Source: Candidatus Thermofonsia Clade 1 bacterium (GTDB lineage: Bacteria; Chloroflexota; Anaerolineae; Aggregatilineales; UBA2796). From it: a stretch of 64,000 nt of DNA. The position numbers and the translations under genes are program-made. The stretch covers positions 186,001-250,000 of the forward strand of contig PGTK01000003.1 in NCBI GenBank assembly GCA_002794705.1, read 5' to 3'. The notes under the pieces are model-generated. The model made no database searches. It saw nothing but the letters and a program-made list of their open reading frames with translations, and had not been told where the DNA came from. Positions 8,178 through 17,077 of the stretch are shown here, piece after piece (position 1 is the first letter of the stretch; each line of letters opens with the position of its first letter).

Positions 8178-9146
8178 ATGAGAACACTTACTCTTTTCCT
8201 GATCGCGTGCCTGCTCCTCATCATCTTGCCGACCCTAACACCTGAGGCAGCGCGCTCAAACCCGACTCCGCTTCCAGCCGCCCAATTTGCCGAAACACCG
8301 ACTCCTGCTCCGACGTTCATCGCCACCTCCGTGCCGAACTTCATCACGGCTGAGTCCGCGCTCTGGACGCCGCCAGCGCCAGTCAATCGGACTGAGGGCA
8401 ATTTCCTGTTCGAGCGCCCGTTCAGCTATCAGCACAATACGTACTGGTCGCGTGAGTATGGCTATGGCTCAACCAAGCGCGGTCAGCTGCAGATACATCA
8501 CGGTCTCGATTTTGGCAACCCAAGCGGAGTCGCCATTCTCGCGGTCGCTGATGGAGTCGTCTACTATGCTGGACCTGATACAGAGCGCCTGTTCGGTCCG
8601 CGTCCGGATTTTTACGGCATTCTGGTCGTGATCGAACATCCGTATATGTACAGCACGGGCGAAAAAATCTACACGCTCTACGGTCACATGCGCCATGAGG
8701 CGGTCTATACGGGGCAGGAGGTCAAAGCGGGACAGGTGATCGGCTACGTGGGCGCGACGGGCGTGGCGCTCGGCCCACACTTGCACTTCGAGGTGCGCGT
8801 CGGCAATCCTGAGAGCTACGACGCCACGCGCAATCCTGCTTTGTGGCTGAAGCCGTATGCAGGCACAGGTGTGGTGGCAGGAGTCCTGCGCGATGTCTAT
8901 GGCAACAAGCTGGAGGGCATCCAGCTGGAGCTGCAAGCGCCGGGCAACAATCACTCCACCTTCAGCTACACAGGGACGCGAGTCAATGGCGATAATCGTC
9001 TGGGCGAGAATTTCGTCTTTGCCGATGTCAACGCGGGCTATTATTACCTGATCGTCAAAGGCGCGGACGGCGGCTTAGCGCATCGCCAACTGATCTACGT
9101 CTGGGCGGGACAAGTGACCTTTGTGGAAGTCTTCATCACGCCATGA
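8178..9146 (+). CDS. M23-family metallopeptidase, exported
   Basis: About 322 residues from the ATG at 8178. A TTG at 8154 would add 8 residues ahead of the signal and is less likely. An N-terminal hydrophobic signal or anchor (LTLFLIACLLLIILP) is followed by a Pro/Thr linker. The peptidase core has IHHGLDFGNPSG (HxxxD zinc site), GHMRHEA and ALGPHLHFEVRVG (HxH). This is a lysostaphin-type fold that cuts peptidoglycan cross-links or acts as a cell-wall hydrolase or activator. The C-terminal about 80 residues look like a carboxypeptidase-regulatory-type beta domain (AGVLRDVYGNKLEGIQLEL). It is probably cotranscribed with ftcD upstream (25 bases). Confidence 0.9.
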   Translation: MRTLTLFLIACLLLIILPTLTPEAARSNPTPLPAAQFAETPTPAPTFIATSVPNFITAESALWTPPAPVNRTEGNFLFERPFSYQHNTYWSREYGYGSTKRGQLQIHHGLDFGNPSGVAILAVADGVVYYAGPDTERLFGPRPDFYGILVVIEHPYMYSTGEKIYTLYGHMRHEAVYTGQEVKAGQVIGYVGATGVALGPHLHFEVRVGNPESYDATRNPALWLKPYAGTGVVAGVLRDVYGNKLEGIQLELQAPGNNHSTFSYTGTRVNGDNRLGENFVFADVNAGYYYLIVKGADGGLAHRQLIYVWAGQVTFVEVFITP

Positions 9147-9163
9147 GATCGCGCCATGAGATC
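9140..9163 (+). repeat. Short tandem repeat over the stop codon of the M23 gene
   Basis: GCCATGAGATC occurs at 9140-9150 and again at 9153-9163, and a third partial GCCAT follows. It looks like local slippage and gives no visible function. Confidence 0.6.
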
Positions 9164-9184
9164 ATGCCATAGGAGCCTTTCGTC

Positions 9185-10333
9185 ATGAAAATCACGGGAC
9201 TAGAGCTATTCAAAGTGCCGCCGCGCTGGCTATTCCTGAAAATCTCGACTGATGAGGGTCTGGCGGGCTGGGGTGAGCCGATTGTGGAGGGTCACGCGGA
9301 TACGGTTGAGGCGGCGGTGCGCGAGGCGGCTGAGTATTTGATCGGGCGCGATCCCGATCAGATCGAGGATATCTGGCAGACGCTCTACCGTGCGCGCTTC
9401 TATCGCGGCGGCGCGATCCTGCTGAGCGCCATGGCGGGCATTGATCAAGCGCTCTGGGATATCAAAGGCAAGCGCTATGGCGCGCCGATCTACCAGCTGC
9501 TGGGCGGCGCCGTGCGCGATCATGTGCGCGTCTACACTTGGATCGGCGGCGACCGTCCGTCGGACGTGGTCGCGGCGGCAAAAGAGAAAGCAGGGCAAGG
9601 CTTCAGGGCGATCAAGATGAACGCCTCAGAGGAAATGCACTTTGTGGAGTCCTACGCGGCGATTGAGGCATGTGTGGCGCGTGTAGCGGCACTGCGCGAG
9701 GCAATGGGCAGCGACTTTGGCATCGCCGTAGATTTTCATGGCAGGCTGCACAAGCCTATGGCAAAGGTCTTGGCGAAGGCGCTAGAGCCGTATCATCCGC
9801 TCTTTATTGAGGAGCCAGTCCTGCCTGAGCATAACGAGGCATTGCCAGAGATCGCGGCGCACGCGGCTGTGCCAATCGCCACAGGCGAGCGCATGTACTC
9901 GCGCTGGGAATTCAAGACGCTGCTTTCGCGGGGCGGCGTGGATATCATCCAGCCCGATCTCTCGCACGCAGGCGGCATCAGCGAGGTGCGCAAGATCGCG
10001 GCAATGGCAGAGGCATATGACGTGGCGCTCGCGCCGCACTGTCCGCTCGGACCGATTGCGCTCGCCGCTTGCCTGCACATAGACGCTGTCTGTCCAAACG
10101 CCTTCATCCAAGAGCAGAGTCTGGGCATTCACTACAATCAGGGCAACGATCTGCTCGACTACCTAGCCGATCCGTCGGTCTTTCAGTACTCAAATGGCAC
10201 AGTCAAGATTCCAAGCGGAGACGGTCTAGGCATTCAGATCAACGAAGAGGCAGTCCGTGAGGCGGCGCAGCGCGGTCACGCTTGGCGGAATCCCGTGTGG
10301 CGGCGCACTGATGGCAGTATCGCCGAATGGTAG
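9185..10333 (+). CDS. dgoD: D-galactonate dehydratase (enolase superfamily)
   Basis: The protein has 382 residues, the same length as the E. coli enzyme and strongly alike from end to end: [15 protein letters not shown] at the start, [48 protein letters not shown], and a C terminus in [10 protein letters not shown]. The metal ligands are the Asp of VDFHGR, the Glu of FIEEPV and the Glu of ATGERM. The bases are the His of DFHGR and the His of APHCPLG. It converts D-galactonate to 2-keto-3-deoxygalactonate. No other dgo gene (kinase, aldolase, transporter) is visible. It is preceded by GGAGCC near the start and lies 38 bases after the M23 gene. Confidence 0.93.
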   Translation: MKITGLELFKVPPRWLFLKISTDEGLAGWGEPIVEGHADTVEAAVREAAEYLIGRDPDQIEDIWQTLYRARFYRGGAILLSAMAGIDQALWDIKGKRYGAPIYQLLGGAVRDHVRVYTWIGGDRPSDVVAAAKEKAGQGFRAIKMNASEEMHFVESYAAIEACVARVAALREAMGSDFGIAVDFHGRLHKPMAKVLAKALEPYHPLFIEEPVLPEHNEALPEIAAHAAVPIATGERMYSRWEFKTLLSRGGVDIIQPDLSHAGGISEVRKIAAMAEAYDVALAPHCPLGPIALAACLHIDAVCPNAFIQEQSLGIHYNQGNDLLDYLADPSVFQYSNGTVKIPSGDGLGIQINEEAVREAAQRGHAWRNPVWRRTDGSIAEW

Positions 10334-10398
10334 CGCACTTGCGCATTACGCCGAATCGCGTATGGTTATCAGCGCGTGGAGCCAGCTGAGGAGTCGCT

Positions 10399-12354
10399 GT
10401 GTCACTGCCAACTATCCTTCAGGCGCTAGAGGTGCGCCGTCGCGCTGTGCATGAGCCGTACTTTGTGCCGAGCCTGTGGGCGAATAGCGGCACACAACCT
10501 GACCATACGGCTGCGATTCAGGTCAATCCGTACGATTTTTACTACCAGATTCTGGCAAAGATCGCCATTCGCGCTGCGCAGCCGCTTGTACAGGGCGTGG
10601 GCGGCGAATGGTCGCGCCATGCAGTGGTCTATAGTCTGTTCCCGCGCCTAGCAACCGCCTTCGATCACAACGGCGACGGCGAGATCAGCGTCGCGCCGAA
10701 CAGCGACGGCTGGCGCGAGACGGGCACGCTGCTCAAGAGCATGGCGCTCTTGCCCTACATCCGCGAGATGGGCTTCAATACTGTCCATCTCCTGCCTGTG
10801 ACGGCTATCGGGCGCGACGGGCGCAAAGGCGCGCTTGGCTCGCCCTATGCCATTCGTAATCCCTATGTGCTGGATGAAAATCTGGCTGAGCCTGCGCTCG
10901 GCTTGACGGCTGAGCAGCTCTTCAAGGGCTTTGTGGAGGCGGCGCATCGGCTAGGGATGCGCGTGGTGGTGGAGTTCGTGCTGCGCACTGCCGCCAAAGA
11001 CTCCGACTGGATTCCTGAGCATCCTGAGTGGTTCTATTGGATTCGGGCTGATGTGCCAGATCGCACGGCAAGCATCGGGAGAACGGGCGCGCTGAGTAGC
11101 TACGGACAGCCGATTTTCTCACCTGATACGCTCAATTTGATCTTCGCTAAGGTCAACGCGGGCGATTTCCACGATCTGCCGCCGCCGCCGCACCAGTACC
11201 GCGCTATGTTTACCCCGCCGCCGCGTCCTGATCAAGCACGCCTCGAAAATGGGCGCTATATCGGGACGCTTGATGATGGCACGCGCGTGCGCATACCGGG
11301 CGCTTTTACAGATTGGCCTCCTAACGACGTGCAGCCGCCTTGGTCGGACGTGACCTATCTGCGCCTGTACGATCATCCTGATTTCAATTACATGGCGTAC
11401 AACACGCTGCGCATGTACGATTCGCTCCTCGCCCAGCCCGAACATCGCAATGCGCCGCTGTGGGAACGGTTGATCGGCGTGATTCCGCATTATCAGCAGC
11501 ACTTCGGCATTGACGGCGTGCTGATTGACATGGGACACGCCCTGCCCATGCCGCTCAAGCAGCGCATCATCGCCACTGCCCGCGCCCTTGACCCCGACTT
11601 CGCCTTCTGGGATGAAAATTTCTCCATAGACTGGCACACACGCGAGCAGGGCTATAATGCTGTGGTCGGCTACTGGCTGTTGAGCGTCCATGAGGCGCAT
11701 AGCGTGCGCAACATGATCAACCAGATGGCGCACCACGCCTTTCCGATTGCCTTTTTCGGCGCAATGGAGAATCACAACACGCCGCGCGCCTTTGCGCGCT
11801 ATGGCGGCGTCGCCTATGCGCACTACGCCCTAGCGCTCTCGATTGGCATTCCCGCCATTCCCTTCATTCAGAGCGGCTTTGAGCTGGGCGAGACTCAACC
11901 GCTCAACACAGGACTCGGCTTCAGCGGCGAGGAAATACGGCGCTACATAGCCGACGATCTGCCCTTGTTCGGCGTCGGAGCCTATGACTGGTGCCGCGCC
12001 GAAAACTGGATACGCTCCGTGCGCCACGCCCTGAACATCCGCCGCAAATTCGAGAGTTTGCTGAGCGATCCCGCGCCCAATACTTTTCTGATCGGCAGCT
12101 CAGACAATCCGCATATCTTGGTCTTCTCGCGGCGGCGCGAGGATCAGTGGCTGTGCTTCATCGCCAATACGGATATGGCTCATGAGCAGCGCGGACGCGC
12201 CATCATCCGCTCAAAGCAAGTGCGCGTGGCGGGCTACTGGGGGACGTACGCCGAGGGCATGGACGTGCAGCAAGAGATCGCAGTTAACGTCTCGCTCTCG
12301 CCCGGCTATGTGCTGATCATTGACGTGGCGAACTTGCGGCACGGCGAGATGTGA
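10399..12354 (+). CDS. GH13-like (alpha-amylase fold) protein with altered catalytic motifs
   Basis: The protein has 651 residues from a GTG preceded by GAGGAG. The catalytic-barrel signatures are YIREMGFNTVHLLPVTAIG (region I area), an EF-hand-like DHNGDGEI loop (89-96), FGIDGVLIDMGHALP (region II, D377), FWDENFS (region III, E406) and AMENHNTPRAF (region IV). Two positions normally invariant in GH13 differ. The Arg two residues before the nucleophile is Leu375, and the transition-state Asp of NHD is Asn460 (codon AAC at 11776). The barrel order resembles maltosyltransferases and GlgE-like enzymes. No signal peptide is seen. Either the activity is lost or the chemistry is altered. It converges with the next gene with a 7-base gap. 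Confidence 0.82.
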   Translation: MSLPTILQALEVRRRAVHEPYFVPSLWANSGTQPDHTAAIQVNPYDFYYQILAKIAIRAAQPLVQGVGGEWSRHAVVYSLFPRLATAFDHNGDGEISVAPNSDGWRETGTLLKSMALLPYIREMGFNTVHLLPVTAIGRDGRKGALGSPYAIRNPYVLDENLAEPALGLTAEQLFKGFVEAAHRLGMRVVVEFVLRTAAKDSDWIPEHPEWFYWIRADVPDRTASIGRTGALSSYGQPIFSPDTLNLIFAKVNAGDFHDLPPPPHQYRAMFTPPPRPDQARLENGRYIGTLDDGTRVRIPGAFTDWPPNDVQPPWSDVTYLRLYDHPDFNYMAYNTLRMYDSLLAQPEHRNAPLWERLIGVIPHYQQHFGIDGVLIDMGHALPMPLKQRIIATARALDPDFAFWDENFSIDWHTREQGYNAVVGYWLLSVHEAHSVRNMINQMAHHAFPIAFFGAMENHNTPRAFARYGGVAYAHYALALSIGIPAIPFIQSGFELGETQPLNTGLGFSGEEIRRYIADDLPLFGVGAYDWCRAENWIRSVRHALNIRRKFESLLSDPAPNTFLIGSSDNPHILVFSRRREDQWLCFIANTDMAHEQRGRAIIRSKQVRVAGYWGTYAEGMDVQQEIAVNVSLSPGYVLIIDVANLRHGEM

Positions 12355-12361
12355 GCGGCGC

Positions 12362-13165
12362 TCAAGCGGACTGCGGCTCAGTGAGCGGGTAAATCTGGAG
12401 CAGCCAGCAGGTGGTGCCGTCGTCTGCCCATTCGATCTGCCAGTCGCGCCCGCTGCGCTTGTGACTGAAAATTCGGCGCACACGGCGCAGCAAAAGCTGC
12501 AGGCGTTGCGCCCAGTCAGGCAGGCTGGGCGACGGCTTGCCGAAAGTGCGTAACTTGGGCAGACTGAGCGACTCGCTTGCCGCTGCGCTGTTGATCTCCG
12601 GTGAGCCAGCCACGAATGTGACCTGATCGTCAGCCTGTGCATGGCGCGTAGCCGCAACGCCGCTGTATCTGGCATTCACCATGCGCATGATCAATATGTC
12701 GTGGCGCAGCACGCCGCGCTGTGCCTCGTGCCGCTCCGCTGACTCCCAAACGAGCCGCAGTGCCTCTGCCATTTGTGCAGGATCGCGCCCGTCTACGTTC
12801 AAGCACGAGGCAAAATAGCCTGCCAGATTCTGCCCCGTGCCATCTTCGGTTGAAAAAGCTGAGCGCACGGCAAAAGGTCCGGGCAATTCCCACTCAAAGT
12901 TCGGGAAGCCAATGGCGAAAACAAGGCGCGAGTTATCTGGCACGCTGAGTGAGCCGTCATCATGGCGGCGTACCAAGCCCGCGCCTAGCGCACGCCGCCA
13001 TGCCTCATCTACCAAAATAATGCCTGTTGGCACGGGCAAGCCATAGCGCCGCGCAACATCTAACAGCGCTGCCTTGGCGCCGATGCCGTATTTTGCCGCG
13101 TTCCCGTAGCCAAGCGGCAACCATAAGCGCTCTTTTTTGCCTGTCAGCTTGCCGTAGTAACTCAT
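12362..13165 (-). CDS. Orphan PEP-synthase/PPDK-type ATP-grasp domain protein
   Basis: About 267 residues from the ATG at 13165. A TTG at 13243 would lengthen it and overlap the PHP gene. The first half carries the pyruvate-phosphate-dikinase N-terminal signature: GIGAKAALLDVARRYGLPVPTG, PFAVRSAFSTEDGTGQNLAG, then MRMVNARYSGVAATRH. The end, WQIEWADDG...WLLQIYPLT, matches the family's usual end of the nucleotide-binding domain. The phosphohistidine and PEP-binding domains are absent, and the second subdomain is clearly shortened. It is probably translated from the spoVS-PHP transcript. Function unknown. It could be an ATP-dependent phosphotransferase subunit or a remnant. Confidence 0.7.
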   Translation of the reverse strand: MSYYGKLTGKKERLWLPLGYGNAAKYGIGAKAALLDVARRYGLPVPTGIILVDEAWRRALGAGLVRRHDDGSLSVPDNSRLVFAIGFPNFEWELPGPFAVRSAFSTEDGTGQNLAGYFASCLNVDGRDPAQMAEALRLVWESAERHEAQRGVLRHDILIMRMVNARYSGVAATRHAQADDQVTFVAGSPEINSAAASESLSLPKLRTFGKPSPSLPDWAQRLQLLLRRVRRIFSHKRSGRDWQIEWADDGTTCWLLQIYPLTEPQSA

Positions 13166-13208
13166 GCTGAGCGATCTCTGGGCTATCCAGTATGCTTTCG
13201 GTTGTTTT

Positions 13209-14048
13209 TCAGCCTGAGCGATAGCGCTGAGCGCGTGTCTCAATCGCTGTCACAGGATCGAGGTGCTTGGGAAAGTACGGCGCACCTAGATGCACGCTAC
13301 CGCTTGAGTCGCGGCGGTGGAAATCGGAGCCGCCCGTGATCAGCAAGCCATGATGCACGGCAAAGGCGCGCAGTTCGTTGATCAGGCGCTGCGAATGATC
13401 AGGATAGTAGACCTCTACGCCGTCTAGTCCGAGCGGCAAGAGGCGCTGCAGTAAACTGCGATAGTCGGCTTGCCTGCCCGGATGCGCCAAAACTGCCACA
13501 CCGCCCGCTTGATGGATCGTCTGAATAGCCTCCTCAAGACTGAGCCGTGCGTTCGGCACAAAAGCAGCAGCGCCGTTGGCAAGATAGCGCTGAAACGCCT
13601 CACTGACCGTGCTGACCACGCCCTTTGCCACCAGCGCACGCGCCACATGCGGTCTGCCGACTGAATCGCCCTGTGCCAGCGCGAAAACGCGCTCAGGCTC
13701 CAGTGAGACGCCCAAACGCGCTAATTTCTCCAGAATAGCGTGAATCCGTGCCACGCGCCCTGCCTTCAGCCGACACAGCAACGTCCTGAGCGCCTCATGG
13801 GTCGGATCGAAGGTATAGCCCAGCATGTGACGCTCAGCGCCGTCCTCTTCGGCGCTCAGCTCAATGCCCGAAAGCACGCGCAGCGCTGTACCTTGCGCCG
13901 CCGCCTGCGCAGGCAAGATGCCTTCCGCGGTATCATGATCGGTCAGCGCAATGGCTTGCAGACGCTGTTTTAGAGCAGCTTGCACCACCTCAGCGGGCGT
14001 CAAGGCGCCATCTGAGGCAGTGCTGTGCAGATGGAGATCAACACGCAT
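13209..14048 (-). CDS. PHP-domain phosphoesterase (YciV/TrpH-like)
   Basis: The protein has 279 residues. It starts MRVDLHLHSTASDGALTP, then has LTDHDTAEGI, LSGIELSAEE, a helical insert, SVGRPHVARALV, VLAHPG and ITGGSDFH. These form the metal site of the COG0613 family, whose studied members are nucleotide phosphoesterases (3',5'-nucleoside bisphosphate phosphatase, or an exonuclease on short RNAs). Its ATG directly follows the spoVS stop (TAAATG), so translation is coupled to SpoVS. The ATP-grasp gene follows 43 bases after its stop. Assignment to the family is firm; the substrate is inferred. Confidence 0.92.
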   Translation of the reverse strand: MRVDLHLHSTASDGALTPAEVVQAALKQRLQAIALTDHDTAEGILPAQAAAQGTALRVLSGIELSAEEDGAERHMLGYTFDPTHEALRTLLCRLKAGRVARIHAILEKLARLGVSLEPERVFALAQGDSVGRPHVARALVAKGVVSTVSEAFQRYLANGAAAFVPNARLSLEEAIQTIHQAGGVAVLAHPGRQADYRSLLQRLLPLGLDGVEVYYPDHSQRLINELRAFAVHHGLLITGGSDFHRRDSSGSVHLGAPYFPKHLDPVTAIETRAQRYRSG

Positions 14049-14327
14049 TTACGAGTTCGCAATGATACGCGGCTCAACGATCAGCCGCAGGGCGGTTCGC
14101 TCCTGATCTTCAATGGTCACTTCGGTAAAGTATGGGATGCAGATCACGTCAATACCATCATCAGCGAGGTAGCCACGCGCAATGGCAGCCGCCTTGATAG
14201 CCTGATTGACTGCGCCGGCGCCAATCGCTTGAATTTCGGCGCGTTTATGTTCGCGCACGACGCCAGCAATTGCGCCTGCTACAGCAGTTGACCGTGAACG
14301 AGCCGAAACTTTGATTATGTCTACCAT
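14049..14327 (-). CDS. spoVS: SpoVS-family small DNA/RNA-associated protein
   Basis: The protein has 92 residues, the family size. It matches SpoVS along its length: IIKVSARSRSTAVAGAIAGV, AEIQAIGAGAVNQAIKAAAIARG, DVICIPYFTEV and EERTALRLIVEPR-like (here DQERTALRLIVEPR). SpoVS has an Alba-like fold and in Bacillus affects sporulation stage V. Many non-sporulating bacteria have it and its role there is unclear. Promoter TTGGAT-17-TACAAT lies about 110 bases upstream (14437-14465). It is the first gene of a three-gene operon with the PHP and ATP-grasp proteins. Confidence 0.96.
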   Translation of the reverse strand: MVDIIKVSARSRSTAVAGAIAGVVREHKRAEIQAIGAGAVNQAIKAAAIARGYLADDGIDVICIPYFTEVTIEDQERTALRLIVEPRIIANS

Positions 14328-14436
14328 GATCTCGCAATTCCTCAGTGTGATGCGCTGCTTGATACCTGCGAACTGCGCGGCGGCTATGTTGGCTCACACA
14401 ACGTTGATACGCCATCGCAAGGTGCGCTTAACTCAC

Positions 14437-14465
14437 ATTGTAACGGCAAATCGGTTTGAATCCAA
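14437..14465 (-). promoter_or_regulatory. Promoter of the spoVS operon
   Basis: On the minus strand TTGGAT (14460-14465) and TACAAT (14437-14442) have a 17-base spacer. Transcription would start near 14430 and give a leader of about 100 bases before the spoVS ATG. Confidence 0.5.
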
Positions 14466-14520
14466 GCACGAATTTTACTTTCTTCACCAAACTTTTTTAT
14501 AACAACATAGCGTACAGCTT

Positions 14521-15855
14521 TCATGGCACACACTGTACACTGGCTACCTGTAGATCAGCAAGACTTGCTGCGTTAATATCAACGCCTAGAAATAGGCGCA
14601 AAGTGCCTTCAGCCGTGTTGGCAGGCAAGAGCATGGCGTGGTAGGTGCTGAAAGCGCCTGTGCGCCATAGCTCAGGCGGCAAGCGCTCGATCACGCCTGC
14701 CACAGGGATTCCGTCGGCGCCCAGCAAGTTCAGCTTGATCTCAACGGTCTGGCGCGGCGCAAACCGGAGTTGCCAATCAAGGCGGACGCGCACCAGATCG
14801 CCCTTGCGCAACTCTCGACCAATGGCTACATTGACTAAACGCATGTCTTGACGATTGAAACGCGCACTCAGGTTCACATCCACGCCGTGATCATCTAAGC
14901 CTGACCAATTCACCACGCGCCCGTAGACGCGCAACGCGCCCACCTGATGAAGCTGTGCGTACGTCGTAGTGAAATTCGCCCAACCCACTGACTCGCCTTC
15001 GCGCAGCACCACAATGTCGGGCGCATAGCGGATCATCAGGAAGGAGTCGCGCTCAAGAGGCATCAGTTTGCCGTCTAGATCGAGAATCGGGCGCGGCAAA
15101 GCATAGTAACCGATCAAATACGCTTCATTCGCAAGAATCAGCGCATCAGGCGTTGTATTTTCGGTCAGCCACATGCCCACTTGGGCTGCCTCAGGCGGCT
15201 CATCCAGATCGGCGTAAAGCGCAAGGCGCGTCCAGTCGGGCAGAGGTAGCGCGACATGCATAAGCGCATAGGCAAGCTGGACGATCAAGCCTGTGCCAAC
15301 AGGCAGGATAGCTGCAGGCGTCACGAAGCGCCGCCACGCCGACCAGCTCTGCCCAGCAGCGGCAAAAGCGAGGATGAGCGCAAAGATCGCAGCGTAGGGC
15401 GCGCTGAGCATTGCCAAGCCGAGACCTGCGCCTGCGATCAACGGCTTAGCGCGCCACAGCATCAGCGCGCCGAAGAGCGTGAGCGCAAGCATGACGGTAA
15501 GCATGGGCGAGGGCTGGATCAGCATCAGAAGCGCGTAGAGCGCGCCGTAATGCGGCTTATTCAGCCATAGGGTCAGGCACAGCGCGCCGAAAGCGCTCGC
15601 CACAGCGTTGATCAGGAAACTGCCTAGCGATGGCTCCACGCCAAGCCGAACAAGCGCGGCAAGTAGGGCGGGCGCAAGCGGAAAAGTGGTCACATTGCCG
15701 ACGGGCGTGCCATAAAGCAGACCGCGCCCTTCTGCAAAATTGACGGCAAAGCGATAGAGTGCATAGTTCGCCTCTGGCTCATACAAGTTGCCCAGCAGGA
15801 GCGCGCCAAGCGCGCCGATCAGCACATAGCCTGAGAAATAGCTTAGAGAGCGCAT
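14521..15855 (-). CDS. Polytopic membrane protein, glycosyltransferase-like
   Basis: The protein has 444 residues. The N-terminal half holds about 7-8 hydrophobic helices, for example LIGALGALLLGNL, LAPALLAALVRLG and IFALILAFAAAG. The C-terminal about 240 residues are soluble and beta-rich, with an ILANEAYLIGYY section and a jelly-roll-like end. The NYALYRFAVNFAEGRGLLYGTP section after the first helix resembles the first extracytoplasmic loop of GT39/GT83-type lipid-linked glycosyltransferases, but the usual Asp/Glu pair is not clear. I would call it a GT-C-like protein of unknown function. The 193 bases between its stop and spoVS hold the spoVS promoter. Confidence 0.7.
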   Translation of the reverse strand: MRSLSYFSGYVLIGALGALLLGNLYEPEANYALYRFAVNFAEGRGLLYGTPVGNVTTFPLAPALLAALVRLGVEPSLGSFLINAVASAFGALCLTLWLNKPHYGALYALLMLIQPSPMLTVMLALTLFGALMLWRAKPLIAGAGLGLAMLSAPYAAIFALILAFAAAGQSWSAWRRFVTPAAILPVGTGLIVQLAYALMHVALPLPDWTRLALYADLDEPPEAAQVGMWLTENTTPDALILANEAYLIGYYALPRPILDLDGKLMPLERDSFLMIRYAPDIVVLREGESVGWANFTTTYAQLHQVGALRVYGRVVNWSGLDDHGVDVNLSARFNRQDMRLVNVAIGRELRKGDLVRVRLDWQLRFAPRQTVEIKLNLLGADGIPVAGVIERLPPELWRTGAFSTYHAMLLPANTAEGTLRLFLGVDINAASLADLQVASVQCVP

Positions 15856-15988
15856 TTGTTATCCGTTTGACACGCTGTGCGCACACCGATCCTTTTAGAA
15901 TTGAGGCAGATAAACCGCTCTTGTAATGTTGCACAAGCGATCTAGCCCTAGACCGCTGTGTTGAGCCTCCACTTGGAGCGATCATTCC

Positions 15989-17008
15989 ATGAAACGCTAT
16001 TTTCGTCTACTCATCCTCAGCTTTGTCATGCTGTGCTTTGCGCTCCCGACCCTTGCCCATGCGCAGCACTCAACACGGCTGATGATTACGCCGCAGAACG
16101 CGGCACAACTGCAACCGTTAGAAGTCATTACAGCTCAGGGCAGCGGCGCACGCGGCATCGCAGGCGCGGCAATCAGCCCTGATAACCGCTTCCTTGCCCT
16201 CGCTATGCGCGATGGCACCGTGCGGCTCTGGCAGCTGAGTCCGCCGCAAGAGCTATACATCCTGCGAAGTCACCAAAGCGCTGTGAACGCCGTCGCCTTC
16301 AGCCCAGATGGGCGCTTGGTGATCTCTGCCAGCAACGACCGCACGCTCCGCTTTTGGCGCACCTCTAACGGGACGGAGGAACGACAACTCGGACCAGCCC
16401 GTGCGCCCGTCATAAGCCTTGCCGTCAGCCCAAACGGACGCTGGCTGGTCAGTGGGGCAAGCGATGAGCTGGTCACCTTGTGGACGCTCCCATACGGCGA
16501 CCGCGAAAAGGTCTTTAAGGGACACAACGGCGCTGTAGCGAGCGTCGCTTTCAGCACGGATAGCCGCACGTTTGCCTCCACAGGCGCAGATAGGGTCATC
16601 TACCTGTGGGATGTAGAGAGTCGGCAGCAGATTGGCGCATTGCGCGGCGCGGCAAGTCAGCTCTTAGCCCTCGCCTACAGCCCTGATCGGCTGACGCTTG
16701 CTGCTGCGGAGCGTAGCGCCGTCCATTTGTGGAACGTGCGCACAGGTGAGCGCTTTGCCACACTCACAGGGATTCGAGGGCAAGTGGCGGGTCTTGCTTT
16801 TAGCGCTGATGGCGGCGTGCTGGCAGTGGGCGCGAGCAACGGCGTAACTGAGCTATGGGACTTCGCCACGCAGCGCCTGATCACGGCGATCAGTCAGCCG
16901 AACGCGCCTGCTCAGCAACCTGTCAGCAGCCTGACCTTCAGCGCCGACGGCACGCTGCTGGTCACGGTAGATGCACCTGAGCGCGTCACCATCTGGGGCA
17001 TTCCCTAG
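15989..17008 (+). CDS. Exported WD40-repeat beta-propeller protein
   Basis: The protein has 339 residues. The signal peptide is MKRYFRLL followed by a hydrophobic core, with cleavage probably after AHA around residue 26. Seven WD-type repeats follow, ending in VRLW, LRFW, VTLW, IYLW, VHLW, TELW and VTIW, enough for one seven-bladed propeller. Such domains are binding scaffolds, and no enzyme motif is present. Located outside the membrane. The partner is unknown. A 6-bp hairpin (GCGCTG-AAT-CAGCGC, 17008-17022) overlaps its end and may slow transcription. Confidence 0.88.
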   Translation: MKRYFRLLILSFVMLCFALPTLAHAQHSTRLMITPQNAAQLQPLEVITAQGSGARGIAGAAISPDNRFLALAMRDGTVRLWQLSPPQELYILRSHQSAVNAVAFSPDGRLVISASNDRTLRFWRTSNGTEERQLGPARAPVISLAVSPNGRWLVSGASDELVTLWTLPYGDREKVFKGHNGAVASVAFSTDSRTFASTGADRVIYLWDVESRQQIGALRGAASQLLALAYSPDRLTLAAAERSAVHLWNVRTGERFATLTGIRGQVAGLAFSADGGVLAVGASNGVTELWDFATQRLITAISQPNAPAQQPVSSLTFSADGTLLVTVDAPERVTIWGIP

Positions 17009-17022
17009 CGCTGAATCAGCGC
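17008..17022 (+). terminator. Small hairpin after WD40 gene
   Basis: GCGCTG (17008-17013) and CAGCGC (17017-17022) form a 6-bp stem with an AAT loop right at the stop codon. No U-tract follows beyond a short TTT. Confidence 0.3.
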
Positions 17023-17077
17023 ACTTTGCCAAGAGGCGCTACAATACTCTCGACTTTCTAGCTCAAGAGGAGGCACT

